From Thermoguttaceae bacterium (GTDB lineage: Bacteria > Planctomycetota > Planctomycetia > Pirellulales > Thermoguttaceae): DNA of 64,000 nt. The notes under the pieces were generated by a model. It ran no database searches. It was not told the DNA's origin and was given only the letters and a program-made list of their open reading frames with translations. The first letter of the stretch is position 1, and every line of letters begins with the position of its first letter. Below are positions 1 to 9,687 of the stretch, one piece after another. The translations under genes were made by a program, and so were the position numbers. The stretch lies in the NCBI GenBank assembly GCA_017937485.1, contig JAGBDN010000025.1, forward strand, positions 58,778 through 122,777. The letters run 5' to 3'.

Positions 1-2
1 CC

Positions 3-2690
3 GAATACCGAACGAAAACCGACGGAACGCGCAACGACGTTTACGAACGCTTTATTTTGACGATTTCGCCGACGTTCGAAGAGACGCTGCCGACGATCGC
101 AAACCCGACGTCGCCCTACAAACACGTTGCGGGCAAAGGAGTTTGGAACGCGCACGGAGCGACGACTCGCGACGCCGACAAACGAATTTGGCGCGATATT
201 TGGCGCCGCGGAATGCGACGCGTTATCGTTACCGACCACGAAGTCTGTTGGCGCGACGGCGGCGAGAGCTTTACGTTCCGTACCAAACCGGCGCCTAAAA
301 AGGGCGGCGACGCAGGTTGGATCGATTATTCGCGCTTTATGCAGGACGAACTCGGCTTCGTTTACGGCCCGTACAACAACTTCACCGACTTCGCGCCGGT
401 TAACGAGTATTGGTCGCCGGACATGATTTCGCGCCTTCCGGACGGTTCGCTCCAACGCGCTTGGGCCCGATGTTACGCGCCGAAACCGGCTCGAGCGGTC
501 GAATATTGCGAAAAGTTGACGCCGATCAACGAAGCTAAGTTCCAATTTAGTTGCGCTTACTGCGACGTTCACTCGTCCGTTCCGCCTTGGACTCGCGTCG
601 ACTACGACGCCCGCGTTCCCGGCGCCGGGACGTTTATGAGCGTCTACTATCCTTACGGCGAAATCTTTCTCCTGCAAAAGAAAAATTGGGGCGGCCCGAC
701 TTATTCCGAAGGCCCGCACCACTGTTTTTACTCCGGTTTGACCGACGGAAACTACGCCCAAGACCAACCTTACAACTTGCGCGTTAATCCTTGGCTCGTC
801 GACTTCGACCTGCGCAAAATGCACGATCTCGAATGCAATTTCGGGCTCGGAAACGTCGGAATGTTCGCGCCCGGTTACACGCCGAAAACGCCCGCCGAAA
901 ACACGGCGCTCCTCGACCGCTTCCTCGCCGGAACGCTCGCGTTCGGACACCCGGGCTTCTTGGCGCGCGAGTTCGGAAACAACGGCGCCGCAAAGAGTTA
1001 CTTTATGGTTCAACAGATCGCGTCGCGGTATACGCAAGTTTCGGCGACGTCGATTCGCTACTTCGACGCCGCCGGAAACGCGCTTGACACGAGCGCCGCG
1101 CTCGCCGCCGACGTCGTGAAGCGCTCGCAAGTCGCGGTCGAATACGCCGACGGAACGACGGTCGTCGCGAACGGTTCGGAGAAAGAAAAGCTCGAAACAA
1201 CGTTCGCCGGACGCAAGATTTCGCTTCCGCCAAACGGTTACGTCGCTTGGACTTCCGACGGCGAAATTCTCGTCGAATCGCGTCTTTCCGACGCCGGAAA
1301 CCGCTTCGACTACTGCGCGTCGCCGGAATATATTTATCTCGACGGACGCGGCGTTTGGACCGTTTGCGAACGCGCTTGCGGCGCCGGGTCGGGCGTTTGT
1401 CGGATTTTAGGCGCAAACTCTTTTGAGCTAATCCCTTACGACGGCGCTGAACTCGGTTTCAAAATCGCCGACGCGAACGAAAGCGTTTCGGCGGTCGCGC
1501 TCGATTACGACGGCGAAGAAATCGGCGAAGCGCAAGTTCGGCGTTCTCGCGGATTTACGTTCGTCTCCAGGGTCGACGGCGCGTTCTCTTACCGCTTGAC
1601 GAAAACGCCGATTAGCGACGCCGCATCGACCGACGCAAAGAGCGAAACGGCGGCTGGTTGCGAACGCTGGAGTTGCGAACGTTTTAACGTCGCGCCGGGC
1701 GAAACGGTCGTCTTGCGCGACGCAAACGGCGAAACGGTCGACTTTACGATTCCGAAAGACTCGGCGCCGGGCTCGCGAATTTGGGCGGAGCCGGAAACGG
1801 GCGCTTTCGTCGACTTCGCCGTCGTAAACGCCGTCGACGCGGACTTTGCGTTCGACGCGAAAACCAATGTTTTGACCGCGACGCTGAAAACCGCCTTGCC
1901 GCGCGCCGTCGGAACGCTTTCCGTCGAAAGTCATCCTAAGCCGTTTAACGTCGTCGGTTCCGAAACGACAACTCTTGTCTTCCCGTTCGCGGAGCCGGAA
2001 GAAGTCGGAGTCGCAACGGGCCAAGCGCTCCTCCGCGCGACGCCGCCGCAAGGAGACGCGCTCGAAACCGTTTATTCATTGGACTTCGAAACCGCTTCGC
2101 AGTTCGTTCCGTTCGAAACGCTCGACTTTGGCGCTTCAAACGGTCGCGTTTCGCCGAACGTCGAACTAACGCCCTATCTCCAACGTCGAAGCGCGGTTCC
2201 GTCGCCGTCGTTCGCCAATTCCGGCGCGATCGCGAACTTCGAAACGGGGCAATCTTGCGGCGGCGACGCGCGGTCGGGTTATTTCCTTCATCCGCCGTAT
2301 ATGGGCGGCGCGACCGGTCGAACGTATCTCCGCTTCGAATTTGAAGTTCCGAACGAACCGGCGACGTTCCGCGTCGACGTCGGCAAGAAAGACGAAAGCG
2401 ATCTCGGCGACGGGATTCTCTTCCAACTCGCGGTCGCGACGTTCGCCGACGACGGCTCGATTTCCAACGAACAAACGCTTGCGGAAACGACGGTTGCGAA
2501 ACACGAATGGAAGCCGCTCGAAGCCGATTTGAGCGCGTTCGCCGGAAAGAAAATTTCGCTACTCGTCGTCGCCGACGTCGGAAAAGCGGACGATTCCTCC
2601 GGCGACTGGGGCGTCGCGTCGAACCCGCGCCTCGAATCGTCGGAACAAACGCTCGTTCGACGGCTGAAAAACGTTTCGAACGTTAAGTAA
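3..2690 (+). CDS. Barrel-type glycoside hydrolase-like protein, 5' end outside window
   Basis: The reading frame is open from base 3 with no stop, so the gene begins upstream of the window; the TTG at 57 is not convincing as a start because no ribosome site precedes it. The visible part runs 895 codons. Residues in the first third (DHEVCW, AYCDVHSSVPPW, SEGPHH) look like the catalytic strands of a large (beta/alpha)8 glycosidase, in the broad style of GH101/DUF5696 proteins: a strand-end Asp in CDVHS and a later Glu in SEGPHH are candidate catalytic acids. The last third (from about 2080) resembles a beta-sandwich carbohydrate-binding module followed by the typical C-terminal ASNPRLE stretch of NPCBM-like domains. 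No export signal can be judged because the N-terminus is missing. Family placement is inference from fold-like patterns; a hydrolase role is likely, the substrate unknown. Confidence 0.6.
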   Translation, partial: EYRTKTDGTRNDVYERFILTISPTFEETLPTIANPTSPYKHVAGKGVWNAHGATTRDADKRIWRDIWRRGMRRVIVTDHEVCWRDGGESFTFRTKPAPKKGGDAGWIDYSRFMQDELGFVYGPYNNFTDFAPVNEYWSPDMISRLPDGSLQRAWARCYAPKPARAVEYCEKLTPINEAKFQFSCAYCDVHSSVPPWTRVDYDARVPGAGTFMSVYYPYGEIFLLQKKNWGGPTYSEGPHHCFYSGLTDGNYAQDQPYNLRVNPWLVDFDLRKMHDLECNFGLGNVGMFAPGYTPKTPAENTALLDRFLAGTLAFGHPGFLAREFGNNGAAKSYFMVQQIASRYTQVSATSIRYFDAAGNALDTSAALAADVVKRSQVAVEYADGTTVVANGSEKEKLETTFAGRKISLPPNGYVAWTSDGEILVESRLSDAGNRFDYCASPEYIYLDGRGVWTVCERACGAGSGVCRILGANSFELIPYDGAELGFKIADANESVSAVALDYDGEEIGEAQVRRSRGFTFVSRVDGAFSYRLTKTPISDAASTDAKSETAAGCERWSCERFNVAPGETVVLRDANGETVDFTIPKDSAPGSRIWAEPETGAFVDFAVVNAVDADFAFDAKTNVLTATLKTALPRAVGTLSVESHPKPFNVVGSETTTLVFPFAEPEEVGVATGQALLRATPPQGDALETVYSLDFETASQFVPFETLDFGASNGRVSPNVELTPYLQRRSAVPSPSFANSGAIANFETGQSCGGDARSGYFLHPPYMGGATGRTYLRFEFEVPNEPATFRVDVGKKDESDLGDGILFQLAVATFADDGSISNEQTLAETTVAKHEWKPLEADLSAFAGKKISLLVVADVGKADDSSGDWGVASNPRLESSEQTLVRRLKNVSNVK

Positions 2691-2812
2691 ACCGCGCCGT
2701 TTTTTCGCCGTCGCGTTCGAAAGGTCGCCGACGTTCGACGCGGCGGCCTTTGCGTTTTCATTTGTCGGCGCGGCGTTCTCAAACGACTTTCCAAAAAAAT
2801 CGCGAAAAAAAC

Positions 2813-2841
2813 TTCCCAAACGCCGAAAAATCGTTTATAAT
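2813..2841 (+). promoter_or_regulatory. Promoter of gnd
   Basis: A perfect TATAAT lies at 2836-2841 and a weak TTCCCA box at 2813-2818, 17 bp apart, about 130 bp before the gnd start. The -10 is convincing, the -35 less so. Confidence 0.55.
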
Positions 2842-2973
2842 AGACGGCGCGTCGACGCTTCAAGCGGCGGCGTTTCCCGTTTTCCTTCCCCTTACCTTTC
2901 CAACGAAATTCCCGACAAAACGTCGTTCCGCAAAGCGTTAGCGGAGCGGAAGCGTTCGTCGACGGAGCGTTTT

Positions 2974-4467
2974 ATGTCCGACAAAAAATACGATATCGGC
3001 CTCGTCGGCGCCGGCGTGATGGGCCAAAACCTCGCCCTCAATATGATCGACCGCGGTTTCAGCGTCGCCGTTTACGACCTCGCGGCCTCCCAAACCGACA
3101 AATTCCTCGCCAAAGACGAAGCGAAGTCGAAAGGCGACGCGCTGACCGGCGCCTACTCGCTCGAAGAACTCGCCTCGAAACTGTCGACGCCGCGCAAAGT
3201 CTTGATGATGGTTACCGCGAAAGACCCGGTTCCGGCCCTCGAAAACGCCCTTTACCCGGATCGCGCTCCGGTCGACGCCGTTCTCGACGCGCTTCTTCCG
3301 CATCTCGAACCGGGCGACGTCGCCATCGACGGCGGGAACACGCACTTCAAAGACACCGAACGCCGCGTCAAATTCCTCGCCGAGCGCGGAATCCGCTTCG
3401 TCGGGAGCGGCGTTTCCGGCGGCGAAGAGGGCGCGCGCAAGGGCCCGAGCCTGATGCCCGGCGGCGACCCGGAGGCTTGGCCGCTCGTTCAGCCGATTTT
3501 TCAAGCGATTTCGGCGAAAGTCGGCCCGAACAACGACGTTCCGTGTTGCGATTGGATCGGAAACGGCGGCGCGGGCCATTACGTTAAAATGGTTCACAAC
3601 GGCGTCGAATACGGCGATATGCAGCTCATCGGCGACGCGTATTGGATTCTCAAAAACGCCGTCGGGGCGACGAACGAAGAACTCGCCGAAATCTTCGGCC
3701 AATGGAACCGCGAAGAACTCGACAGCTATTTGATCGAAATCACCCGCGATATTTTCACCGTCGTCGACCCCCAAACGAAAAACGGCCTCGTCGACGTTAT
3801 CCTCGACGCGGCGGGCGCCAAGGGCACCGGGAAGTGGATGAGCCAACACGCGCTTGACCTCGGCGTCCCGAGTTCGCTCGTTACGGAAGCGGTTTACGCT
3901 CGGTCGATTTCGTCCCTCAAAGCGGAGCGCCTCGCCGCGAGCCGCGTTCTCTCCGGCCCGACGAACGTCCGTTACTCCGGCGACCGAGCCGAATTCATTA
4001 ATCAAGTGAAGCAAGCGCTTTACGCGTCGAAAATCTGCAGTTACGCGCAAGGGTTCGCCCAACTTCGCGCCGTCGCGAAGGAGTTCGGCTGGACGCTCGA
4101 CTTGGGCCGAATCGCGCTCCTTTGGCGCGGCGGCTGCATCATTCGCGCCGTCTTCCTCGAACGCATCAAAGAGGCGTTCGACGAGAACCCGAACCTCGAA
4201 AACTTGCTTCTCGCGCCCTATTTTAAAGCGGCGGTCGAAAACGCGCAAACCGCTTGGCGCAACGTCGTTAAGACGGCGGTCGAACTTGGAATCCCGGCGC
4301 CCGGCTTCGCGACCGCGCTGACCTATTTCGACGCCTACCGCTCGGAACGTCTCCCGGCGAATCTCATCCAAGCGCAACGCGACTATTTCGGCGCCCACAC
4401 GTACAAGCGCGTCGACGACGAAACCGGCGCCGCCCATCACACCGACTGGATCGCCGAAAAGAAATAA
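2974..4467 (+). CDS. gnd: 6-phosphogluconate dehydrogenase, decarboxylating
   Basis: Oxidises and decarboxylates 6-phosphogluconate to ribulose 5-phosphate with NAD(P) reduction in the oxidative pentose phosphate pathway; cytoplasmic. Of 497 residues, the first 180 form a Rossmann domain with GAGVMGQNLALNM at 11-23. The substrate motif GSGVSGGEEGARKGP and the helix KMVHNGVEYGDMQ, which carries the catalytic lysine, are intact, and the C-terminal all-helical domain ends in the usual ALTYFDAYRS and QRDYFGAHTY blocks. It is slightly longer than the usual 468-490 residues. ATG 2974 follows a clear TATAAT promoter; a large hairpin lies after the stop. It stands alone, without zwf or pgl next to it. 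The assignment is secure; cofactor choice (NAD or NADP) cannot be read with certainty. Confidence 0.97.
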   Translation: MSDKKYDIGLVGAGVMGQNLALNMIDRGFSVAVYDLAASQTDKFLAKDEAKSKGDALTGAYSLEELASKLSTPRKVLMMVTAKDPVPALENALYPDRAPVDAVLDALLPHLEPGDVAIDGGNTHFKDTERRVKFLAERGIRFVGSGVSGGEEGARKGPSLMPGGDPEAWPLVQPIFQAISAKVGPNNDVPCCDWIGNGGAGHYVKMVHNGVEYGDMQLIGDAYWILKNAVGATNEELAEIFGQWNREELDSYLIEITRDIFTVVDPQTKNGLVDVILDAAGAKGTGKWMSQHALDLGVPSSLVTEAVYARSISSLKAERLAASRVLSGPTNVRYSGDRAEFINQVKQALYASKICSYAQGFAQLRAVAKEFGWTLDLGRIALLWRGGCIIRAVFLERIKEAFDENPNLENLLLAPYFKAAVENAQTAWRNVVKTAVELGIPAPGFATALTYFDAYRSERLPANLIQAQRDYFGAHTYKRVDDETGAAHHTDWIAEKK

Positions 4468-4520
4468 CGCCGCGTAAGCGTTAAAAGCGGTCGTCAAAAA
4501 CCGCCCCGCTTTCCCGTCTT

Positions 4521-4580
4521 AACGCTCCTTGCCGCGACGGTCGCCGTTTTTACGCGTTCGACCGTCGCGCCGGGAGCGTT
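4521..4580 (+). terminator. Long hairpin terminator after gnd
   Basis: Outer arms aacgctcc (4521-4528) and ggagcgtt (4573-4580) enclose a perfect 10-bp inner stem gcgacggtcg / cgaccgtcgc (4534-4543 / 4559-4568). The same outer arm sequence recurs at other terminators in this window. Confidence 0.7.
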
Positions 4581-4678
4581 TTCGCGCTTCTTGACAACTT
4601 CACTATTTTACCCATTCCCCCCGTCTTAACGCCAACGTAATCTTTTCGGCAAAAACTCGCCGCGTTCGCTGAAAATCG

Positions 4679-4707
4679 TTGACGCGGCGCGTCCGTTCCG
4701 TTAAAAT
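4679..4707 (+). promoter_or_regulatory. Promoter of the DUF4091 gene
   Basis: TTGACG (4679-4684), 17 bp, TAAAAT (4702-4707), about 80 bp before the start codon. Confidence 0.75.
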
Positions 4708-4786
4708 AAGGGCGCGTTCTCCGTTTTCGGCGTTCGCGACCGTTTCGTTTCGTTTTCCCGCTCCGCCCCGACGAAAGGAACCGACG

Positions 4787-6814
4787 ATGACCGTTTCCCG
4801 TTTTTCGCTATTTTCGCTATTTTCCGCCGTTTTAACCGCGACGCTTTTCGCCGTCGCCGAACCGAGTTCCACCGCCGAACCGTCCGCCGTTCGGATTTGG
4901 CCGGTCGACCCGCACTTAAAAATTTTCGGCGACTCGCAAGCCGCCGACGCCGTCCCGCTCGTCCTCCGCGCCGCTCGCAACGAATACGAATCGGGCCAAT
5001 TCGGGTTGCGCGCCGACGCCGACGTCGCCGGGCTTTCCCTCGCCGTCTCGGATTTAACGAACGCCGACGGGGGCAAAATCGCCGCGTCGAACGTTCGCCT
5101 CCGCCCGATCGGAACGATTCCCGTTACCAAAAACACGCCGGGCGCCGACGCTATCGTCGTCCGCAAAGCCCCGTTCGACGCGCCGGACGTTCTCCGCGAA
5201 GAAACGACGCTCGACCTAACCGCGCAAACGTCGAAAGGCGTTTGGGTTACGCTCTTCGTTCCGAGCGAAACGGCGCCGGGCCGCTACTCCGGAACGATTA
5301 CGGTCGCTTCCGAAACGGCGCGCGCCGAACTTCCGCTCGAAGTCGAGGTTTTCCGCTTCGAACTCCCGCAAGAGCGACACTTATGGGCGACGAACTGGTT
5401 CGCTTACGGTCGGTTCGCGACGGCGGCGGGCGTCGAGTTTGCGTCGGAGGAATATTGGGCGGTTTTGGAGCGTTATTTCCGCAATATGGCCGAACACCGC
5501 CAAAACGTCGTTTACGTCTACTGGCGCCCGGGCGACGGTCTCACCAGGGCGACGCGTTCGAAAGACGGCGCTTGGAACGTCGACTTTACTCTGCTCGAAC
5601 GCTATCTTAAACTCGCGGAAGAAACCGGCGTCGGCGAGCGGTTCGAACTTGTTCACGTCGGTTCGATCAACCGCGACGACGCCACGATAAACTGGGCGCA
5701 AGGCGCGGTTTACGACGAAGCGCAAGGGAAATCCGTTTGGCTTCCCTCCGAAGAATGGCTCGAGCCGGTTTTGAGCCGTCTCGAAGCGTATTTGGTCGAA
5801 ACGGGCCGAATCGACCGCTGCATGATTCACATCGCCGACGAACCGTTCCGCGCCGACTTGCCCGCTTGGCGCGCCGCGTCTCGCCGGGTTCGCGAAATCG
5901 CCCCGAAGTTGAAGCGAATCGACGCGATCGAGTCGACCGATTTTGTCGGCGATCTTGAAATTTGGGTTCCGAAGCTCTCGCACTTCGACCGTTGGCGCGA
6001 ATTTTACGAAGAAGTCCGCGCCGACGCCGCTCAAAAGGGCGCCGACGTCGAATTTTGGTACTATATTTGTTGCCATCCTTACGGCGAACGCTACCCGAAC
6101 CGCTTTATGGACTTGCCCGGCTCCCGCGTCCGCGCGATCCATTGGCTGAATTACACGGAGAACTTAACCGGCTATTTGCACTGGGGTTACAACTTTTGGG
6201 GAGACGACCCGTTCGGCGCCCCGACGGAGAAATACGGCCCCGGCGACACGCACGTCGTCTACCCCGGCCCGCTCGACTCGATTCGTTGGGAGCTGGAACG
6301 CGAAAGTGTCGAGGATTACGAATATTTCGTTTTGCTCGAAAATCTAATCGCCGACGTTAAAAAGAGTTCCGGCGCCGAATTGCGTTGGCTGAACGCGAAA
6401 AAACGCTCGCTCGAACTCGCCCGCCGCGCCGTTAGAACGCCGTCCGACGTCGCGCTCGACCCGGCGGTCTTTACCGAAACGCGCCTCGAACTGGCTCGCG
6501 AAATCGAGTCGCTGACGAACGGCCCGCGTTTGCTCGTCCAAACGTTCCCCGGCGACGGCGCGACGCTCGTCCCGGGCCCGGTCGTTATCGAGTTTTACGG
6601 CTTGACGGAGCCCGGCGCGACCGTCTCAATCGGCGGCAAAGCGGTCGAAGTCCGCCCGGACGGGACGTTCGAACACTCGACTTGGCAAGAGAAAACCGGC
6701 GCGGTCGAGATTGTCGCGACGACGCCGGACGGTCGAACGGCGAAAACGGTTCGACGCTTCGTCGCGGCGCCGCCGGTCGTTCCGGTCGCTCCGTCCCAAG
6801 AAGCGGCGAAGTAA
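4787..6814 (+). CDS. Secreted DUF4091 domain protein, glycosidase-like
   Basis: A 675-residue exported protein of unknown substrate. ATG 4787 is chosen because gaaagga lies 8 bp upstream and the protein then opens with a Sec signal peptide (hydrophobic residues 6-24). Residues about 60-200 look like an N-terminal beta-sandwich. Residues 200-550 form a likely TIM barrel with HLWATNWFAYGR, CMIHIADEPFR, FWYYICCHPYGERYPNRF and GYLHWGYNFWGDDPF. The block SIRWELERESVEDYEYF is the signature of DUF4091 (usual form IRWE-RDGIEDYEY). The Asp-Glu of HIADEPF sits where retaining glycosidases place an acid. The C-terminal 80 residues resemble a bacterial Ig-like domain. It has its own promoter, and the GH28-like gene follows 143 bp later. 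The domain call is firm; hydrolytic activity is inference. Confidence 0.85.
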   Translation: MTVSRFSLFSLFSAVLTATLFAVAEPSSTAEPSAVRIWPVDPHLKIFGDSQAADAVPLVLRAARNEYESGQFGLRADADVAGLSLAVSDLTNADGGKIAASNVRLRPIGTIPVTKNTPGADAIVVRKAPFDAPDVLREETTLDLTAQTSKGVWVTLFVPSETAPGRYSGTITVASETARAELPLEVEVFRFELPQERHLWATNWFAYGRFATAAGVEFASEEYWAVLERYFRNMAEHRQNVVYVYWRPGDGLTRATRSKDGAWNVDFTLLERYLKLAEETGVGERFELVHVGSINRDDATINWAQGAVYDEAQGKSVWLPSEEWLEPVLSRLEAYLVETGRIDRCMIHIADEPFRADLPAWRAASRRVREIAPKLKRIDAIESTDFVGDLEIWVPKLSHFDRWREFYEEVRADAAQKGADVEFWYYICCHPYGERYPNRFMDLPGSRVRAIHWLNYTENLTGYLHWGYNFWGDDPFGAPTEKYGPGDTHVVYPGPLDSIRWELERESVEDYEYFVLLENLIADVKKSSGAELRWLNAKKRSLELARRAVRTPSDVALDPAVFTETRLELAREIESLTNGPRLLVQTFPGDGATLVPGPVVIEFYGLTEPGATVSIGGKAVEVRPDGTFEHSTWQEKTGAVEIVATTPDGRTAKTVRRFVAAPPVVPVAPSQEAAK

Positions 6815-6957
6815 CGTCGTTTCGTCCTTTGCGTTCCTTAAAAACGCTCGGGACGTTCCGCCGTTTCGCGCCGAGAGCGTCCCGTTCGTTCTCCGCCTTC
6901 CCCATTCCCCCTGTTTCCCCCTTTTTAACTCCCGCTAAGCGAAGGAGCTTTCCCCCG

Positions 6958-8472
6958 ATGAAAATCTCAACGTTCCCCTTAACCGTCGCGACGGCGTTCG
7001 TCGCGCTCGGCGTTTTCCGTTGCGCCGCGCTTTCGTTCGCCGCCGACGAGCCGACGCCGGAAAAACGCTTAACTAAAGAGGAAATCGTCGACGACCTAAC
7101 GCCGCTAATTAACTATCCGGAATTAAAAGACTTGCCGAACGTCCGCGAGTACGAGAGCCGCAAGCGAACGGTCGAAATCGGCGGCAAGGAATACGTCGTT
7201 TGGACCGACGCGATTCAAGCCGCGCTCGACGAGAAAAAAGGCGTTTACATCCCGAAATCGGACGACGTTTATTATATCGACAACCCGATTATGCTCGACT
7301 CCGATCGCGCGATTCAAGCCGACCCGGAGGCGCGGATTCACGCCGTCCCGGACTTGAACGCTTGCATGCTGCGCAATCGGCATATGCTCCCGGGCCGGAT
7401 TCGTCCGGTTTACCTCGACGACGACTCGTCGCGCGACTTCCGCATTACCGTTAACGGCGGAATTTGGTCGCAAGAGAAGAAACACCGTTCAGAAGGGGAC
7501 GGCGCGTCCGACCGCAAACGGACGATTCCGGGCTCGGCGGGCGTTTTCCTCTTCTCGAACGTCGCCGATCTCTCGATTACGAACGTTCGCATCGAAAAGG
7601 GCGCGCCGTTCGCGATTCACGTTTCGAACGCTCGGAACGTTTTCGTTTCGGACGTCGCGGTCGAGACGAACTGCGACGGCGTCCACTTCAACGGCCCGCT
7701 TTCCCGCGCCGTCGTTCAAAACCTCGACTGCGTTCGCACCGGCGACGACTGCGTCGCGATCAACGCTTGGGACTGGCCGCAAAGCGGGCCCGCGCTCGGC
7801 CCGATCGACCGCGTTTTGGTTCAAAACTGCCGCTCGGTCTCCGGTTCGTTGAAGGATATTCGCCTTCTCCCCGGCGTCTTGGTTTACCCGGACGGAACGA
7901 AAATCGATTGCCCGATCACCAACGTCGTCTTGCGCGACCTCGAAGGCTTCAACTACTTCAAGATGTACGCGCAGTCGCCGGCCGGTCTGCAAAACGAATG
8001 CCAAGTCGGAACGCTCGACAATATTTACGTCGACAATCTTAAAGGCGCGCTCGCCTGCACGCCGACCGCCGGTTGGGACGCCGACTTTTACGGCGTCGGG
8101 CCGAACAACAAAGTCAACCCAATCGCGCCGATCAGTATTCTCTCGAACTCGCGCAACTTGACGTTCGAAAATTTGACGATTAAAAAGCCGGAGGGCGACG
8201 CTTGCTTGATTTACGTCGGCCCGGAATGTATGCAATTTTGGTACGGTTCCGGCGAAAACCGCCGCCCGGTCGACGTCTTTATGAGCGACGCGACCTGCGT
8301 CGTCGAGAATATCGAGTTCAAAAACCTTCGGTTCGAGGACGGAACGCCGGTTCCGAACCCGGAAAAGCTCGTTCGCCCGGTCAAACTTAGCCGCAACCCC
8401 AAATATCCGAAGGAATCCCCGCGCGGCGGCGACGGCGGCGGCGAAGTTCGACGCGTCGACGTCCTCCAATAA
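6958..8472 (+). CDS. Secreted GH28-like right-handed beta-helix hydrolase (polygalacturonase-like)
   Basis: A 504-residue exported protein predicted to cut pectic homo- or rhamnogalacturonan. ATG 6958 is preceded by gaaggag at spacing 8 and opens a Sec signal peptide ending near CAALSFA. The body is a parallel beta-helix rich in short beta turns (NVRIEKGAPFAIHVSNARNV). It carries GH28-type blocks: ETNCDGVHFNG (around residue 236) and RTGDDCVAINAW (around 259), giving the paired aspartates expected of this inverting family. The GHG and RIK signatures of classical polygalacturonases are not obvious; PGVLVYPDG occupies that area, so it may belong to a divergent branch or another beta-helix family. 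Neighbouring GH78-like and DUF4091 genes support a plant-polysaccharide role. Confidence 0.75.
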   Translation: MKISTFPLTVATAFVALGVFRCAALSFAADEPTPEKRLTKEEIVDDLTPLINYPELKDLPNVREYESRKRTVEIGGKEYVVWTDAIQAALDEKKGVYIPKSDDVYYIDNPIMLDSDRAIQADPEARIHAVPDLNACMLRNRHMLPGRIRPVYLDDDSSRDFRITVNGGIWSQEKKHRSEGDGASDRKRTIPGSAGVFLFSNVADLSITNVRIEKGAPFAIHVSNARNVFVSDVAVETNCDGVHFNGPLSRAVVQNLDCVRTGDDCVAINAWDWPQSGPALGPIDRVLVQNCRSVSGSLKDIRLLPGVLVYPDGTKIDCPITNVVLRDLEGFNYFKMYAQSPAGLQNECQVGTLDNIYVDNLKGALACTPTAGWDADFYGVGPNNKVNPIAPISILSNSRNLTFENLTIKKPEGDACLIYVGPECMQFWYGSGENRRPVDVFMSDATCVVENIEFKNLRFEDGTPVPNPEKLVRPVKLSRNPKYPKESPRGGDGGGEVRRVDVLQ

Positions 8473-8561
8473 CGCCGGTCGAGCGCAACCGTTCCCAACC
8501 GTTTTCAAACGCTTTTCAACTCAACGACCTTTGAAAGCGGCGAATCGTTTCCGCTCTCGAA

Positions 8562-8594
8562 CGCGGCGCCGTTCCCCAACGGAGCAGCGCCGCG
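8562..8594 (+). terminator. Hairpin after the GH28-like gene
   Basis: Outer arms cgcggcgc and gcgccgcg (8562-8569 / 8587-8594) with an inner ccgtt/aacgg stem. A pyrimidine run, not a pure T run, follows, so termination is probable but weaker than at other sites. Confidence 0.45.
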
Positions 8595-8640
8595 CCGCCC
8601 TTCCTATTTTCCCCATTTTACCCGCTTTTCCCCGTTAAAA

Positions 8641-9237
8641 ATGCTTGAAATCGAAATGAAGTTCCGCGTTCCGGACGCCGACGCTTACGAGGCTCGCCTT
8701 CGGGACGATTTTTCGCTCGTTTTCGACGCGCCGCGCTCCGAAATCGACCTCTTTTTCCGCAACGAAACCGCCGGGTTCCCGACCGCCGGGAAAGCGCTGC
8801 GAATCCGCCGTCAAGACCGCCGCCTCGCCGCGACGTTCAAGGGCCCGCGCCTCGACCCGAAAGCAAAAATCCGCGAAGAAATCGAACTCCCGCTCGGCCC
8901 CGCGCTTCCCGACGACGCCGACGAAGCGAGCGTCGAGCAAGTCCGCGCCGACTGGATTCGCTTCTTCGAACGGCTCGGTTTCGAACCGGGCCCGACCGTC
9001 TCGAAGCGCCGCCGAACCGCTCGCTTGACGTTCGAAGGTCGCGCGTTCGAAATCGTTTTGGACGAGGTTCCGCCGCTCGGCTTTTTCACCGAGATCGAAA
9101 CGCTCGCGCCGCCCAAAGAACTCGAAGCCGCCCGCCGAACGACGTTCGCGCTCGCCGAGCGCTTGGGACTCGCCGAACCGATCCCGACGAGTTACCTCGC
9201 GCTCCTGCAAAACGCCGCGTCGGACGAGGAACTTTAG
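8641..9237 (+). CDS. CYTH domain protein, CyaB-like class IV
   Basis: A 198-residue cytoplasmic protein of the CYTH superfamily (class IV adenylate cyclase / thiamine triphosphatase fold). The hallmark ExExK motif is EIEMKF at residues 3-8. Later tunnel-lining charges are present: ALRIRRQDRR, TFKGPR, REEIELPL, RRTARLTFEGRAFEIVLDEVPPLG and FTEIE, the usual order of strands in CyaB-like members. ATG 8641 starts directly after an AT-rich spacer with no strong ribosome site. Whether it makes cAMP or hydrolyses a triphosphate such as ThTP or PPPi cannot be told from sequence, and there is no partner gene to guide the choice. Confidence 0.88.
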   Translation: MLEIEMKFRVPDADAYEARLRDDFSLVFDAPRSEIDLFFRNETAGFPTAGKALRIRRQDRRLAATFKGPRLDPKAKIREEIELPLGPALPDDADEASVEQVRADWIRFFERLGFEPGPTVSKRRRTARLTFEGRAFEIVLDEVPPLGFFTEIETLAPPKELEAARRTTFALAERLGLAEPIPTSYLALLQNAASDEEL

Positions 9238-9687
9238 CGGAAAGCGCCCGTCGAAAACGCGCCTATTAATAATAAGGACAAAACCGCGCCGCCGACGTCG
9301 CGCCGTCCGATCGCGAAACCGCTCTCGCCGTCGCGCCGAAACCGCCGTTACGTCCGAAAAATCGCCGCGACGCGAGCCGGGCTAATTGGCAAAATTTACC
9401 TAAACGTCAGTTTCTTGAGAAAATTTAGAAAAAATTTCAAATTTAAGGCGTTTCACGCTCGACGCCGCGCCCTCCCCAGATTATCATTTATAATGGTACG
9501 ACATAAAATTTTCGCCGTTTCCGCAAAATTTCCCGGAGGCGGCGCGTCGAAGGTCGCCGCTTGAACGAGCCGCGTCTTTCGTCGTCGACCGCGGCGCTCG
9601 GCAGTCGGGAGCCGCGTCGCGGACTTTTACGCGAATAGAAACAAACACATCGTCGAAACTTTACGAACGCGTCTCGGAGGAATTCGA
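9238..9687 (+). other. 450-bp gap: AT-rich promoter region and long leader
   Basis: No gene seen. An AT-rich stretch at 9388-9500 contains a perfect TATAAT at 9489-9494 without a good -35 box. The following leader of about 190 nt has GC-rich self-complementary segments around 9538-9630 and ends in a strong ggagga ribosome site at 9676-9681. Confidence 0.4.
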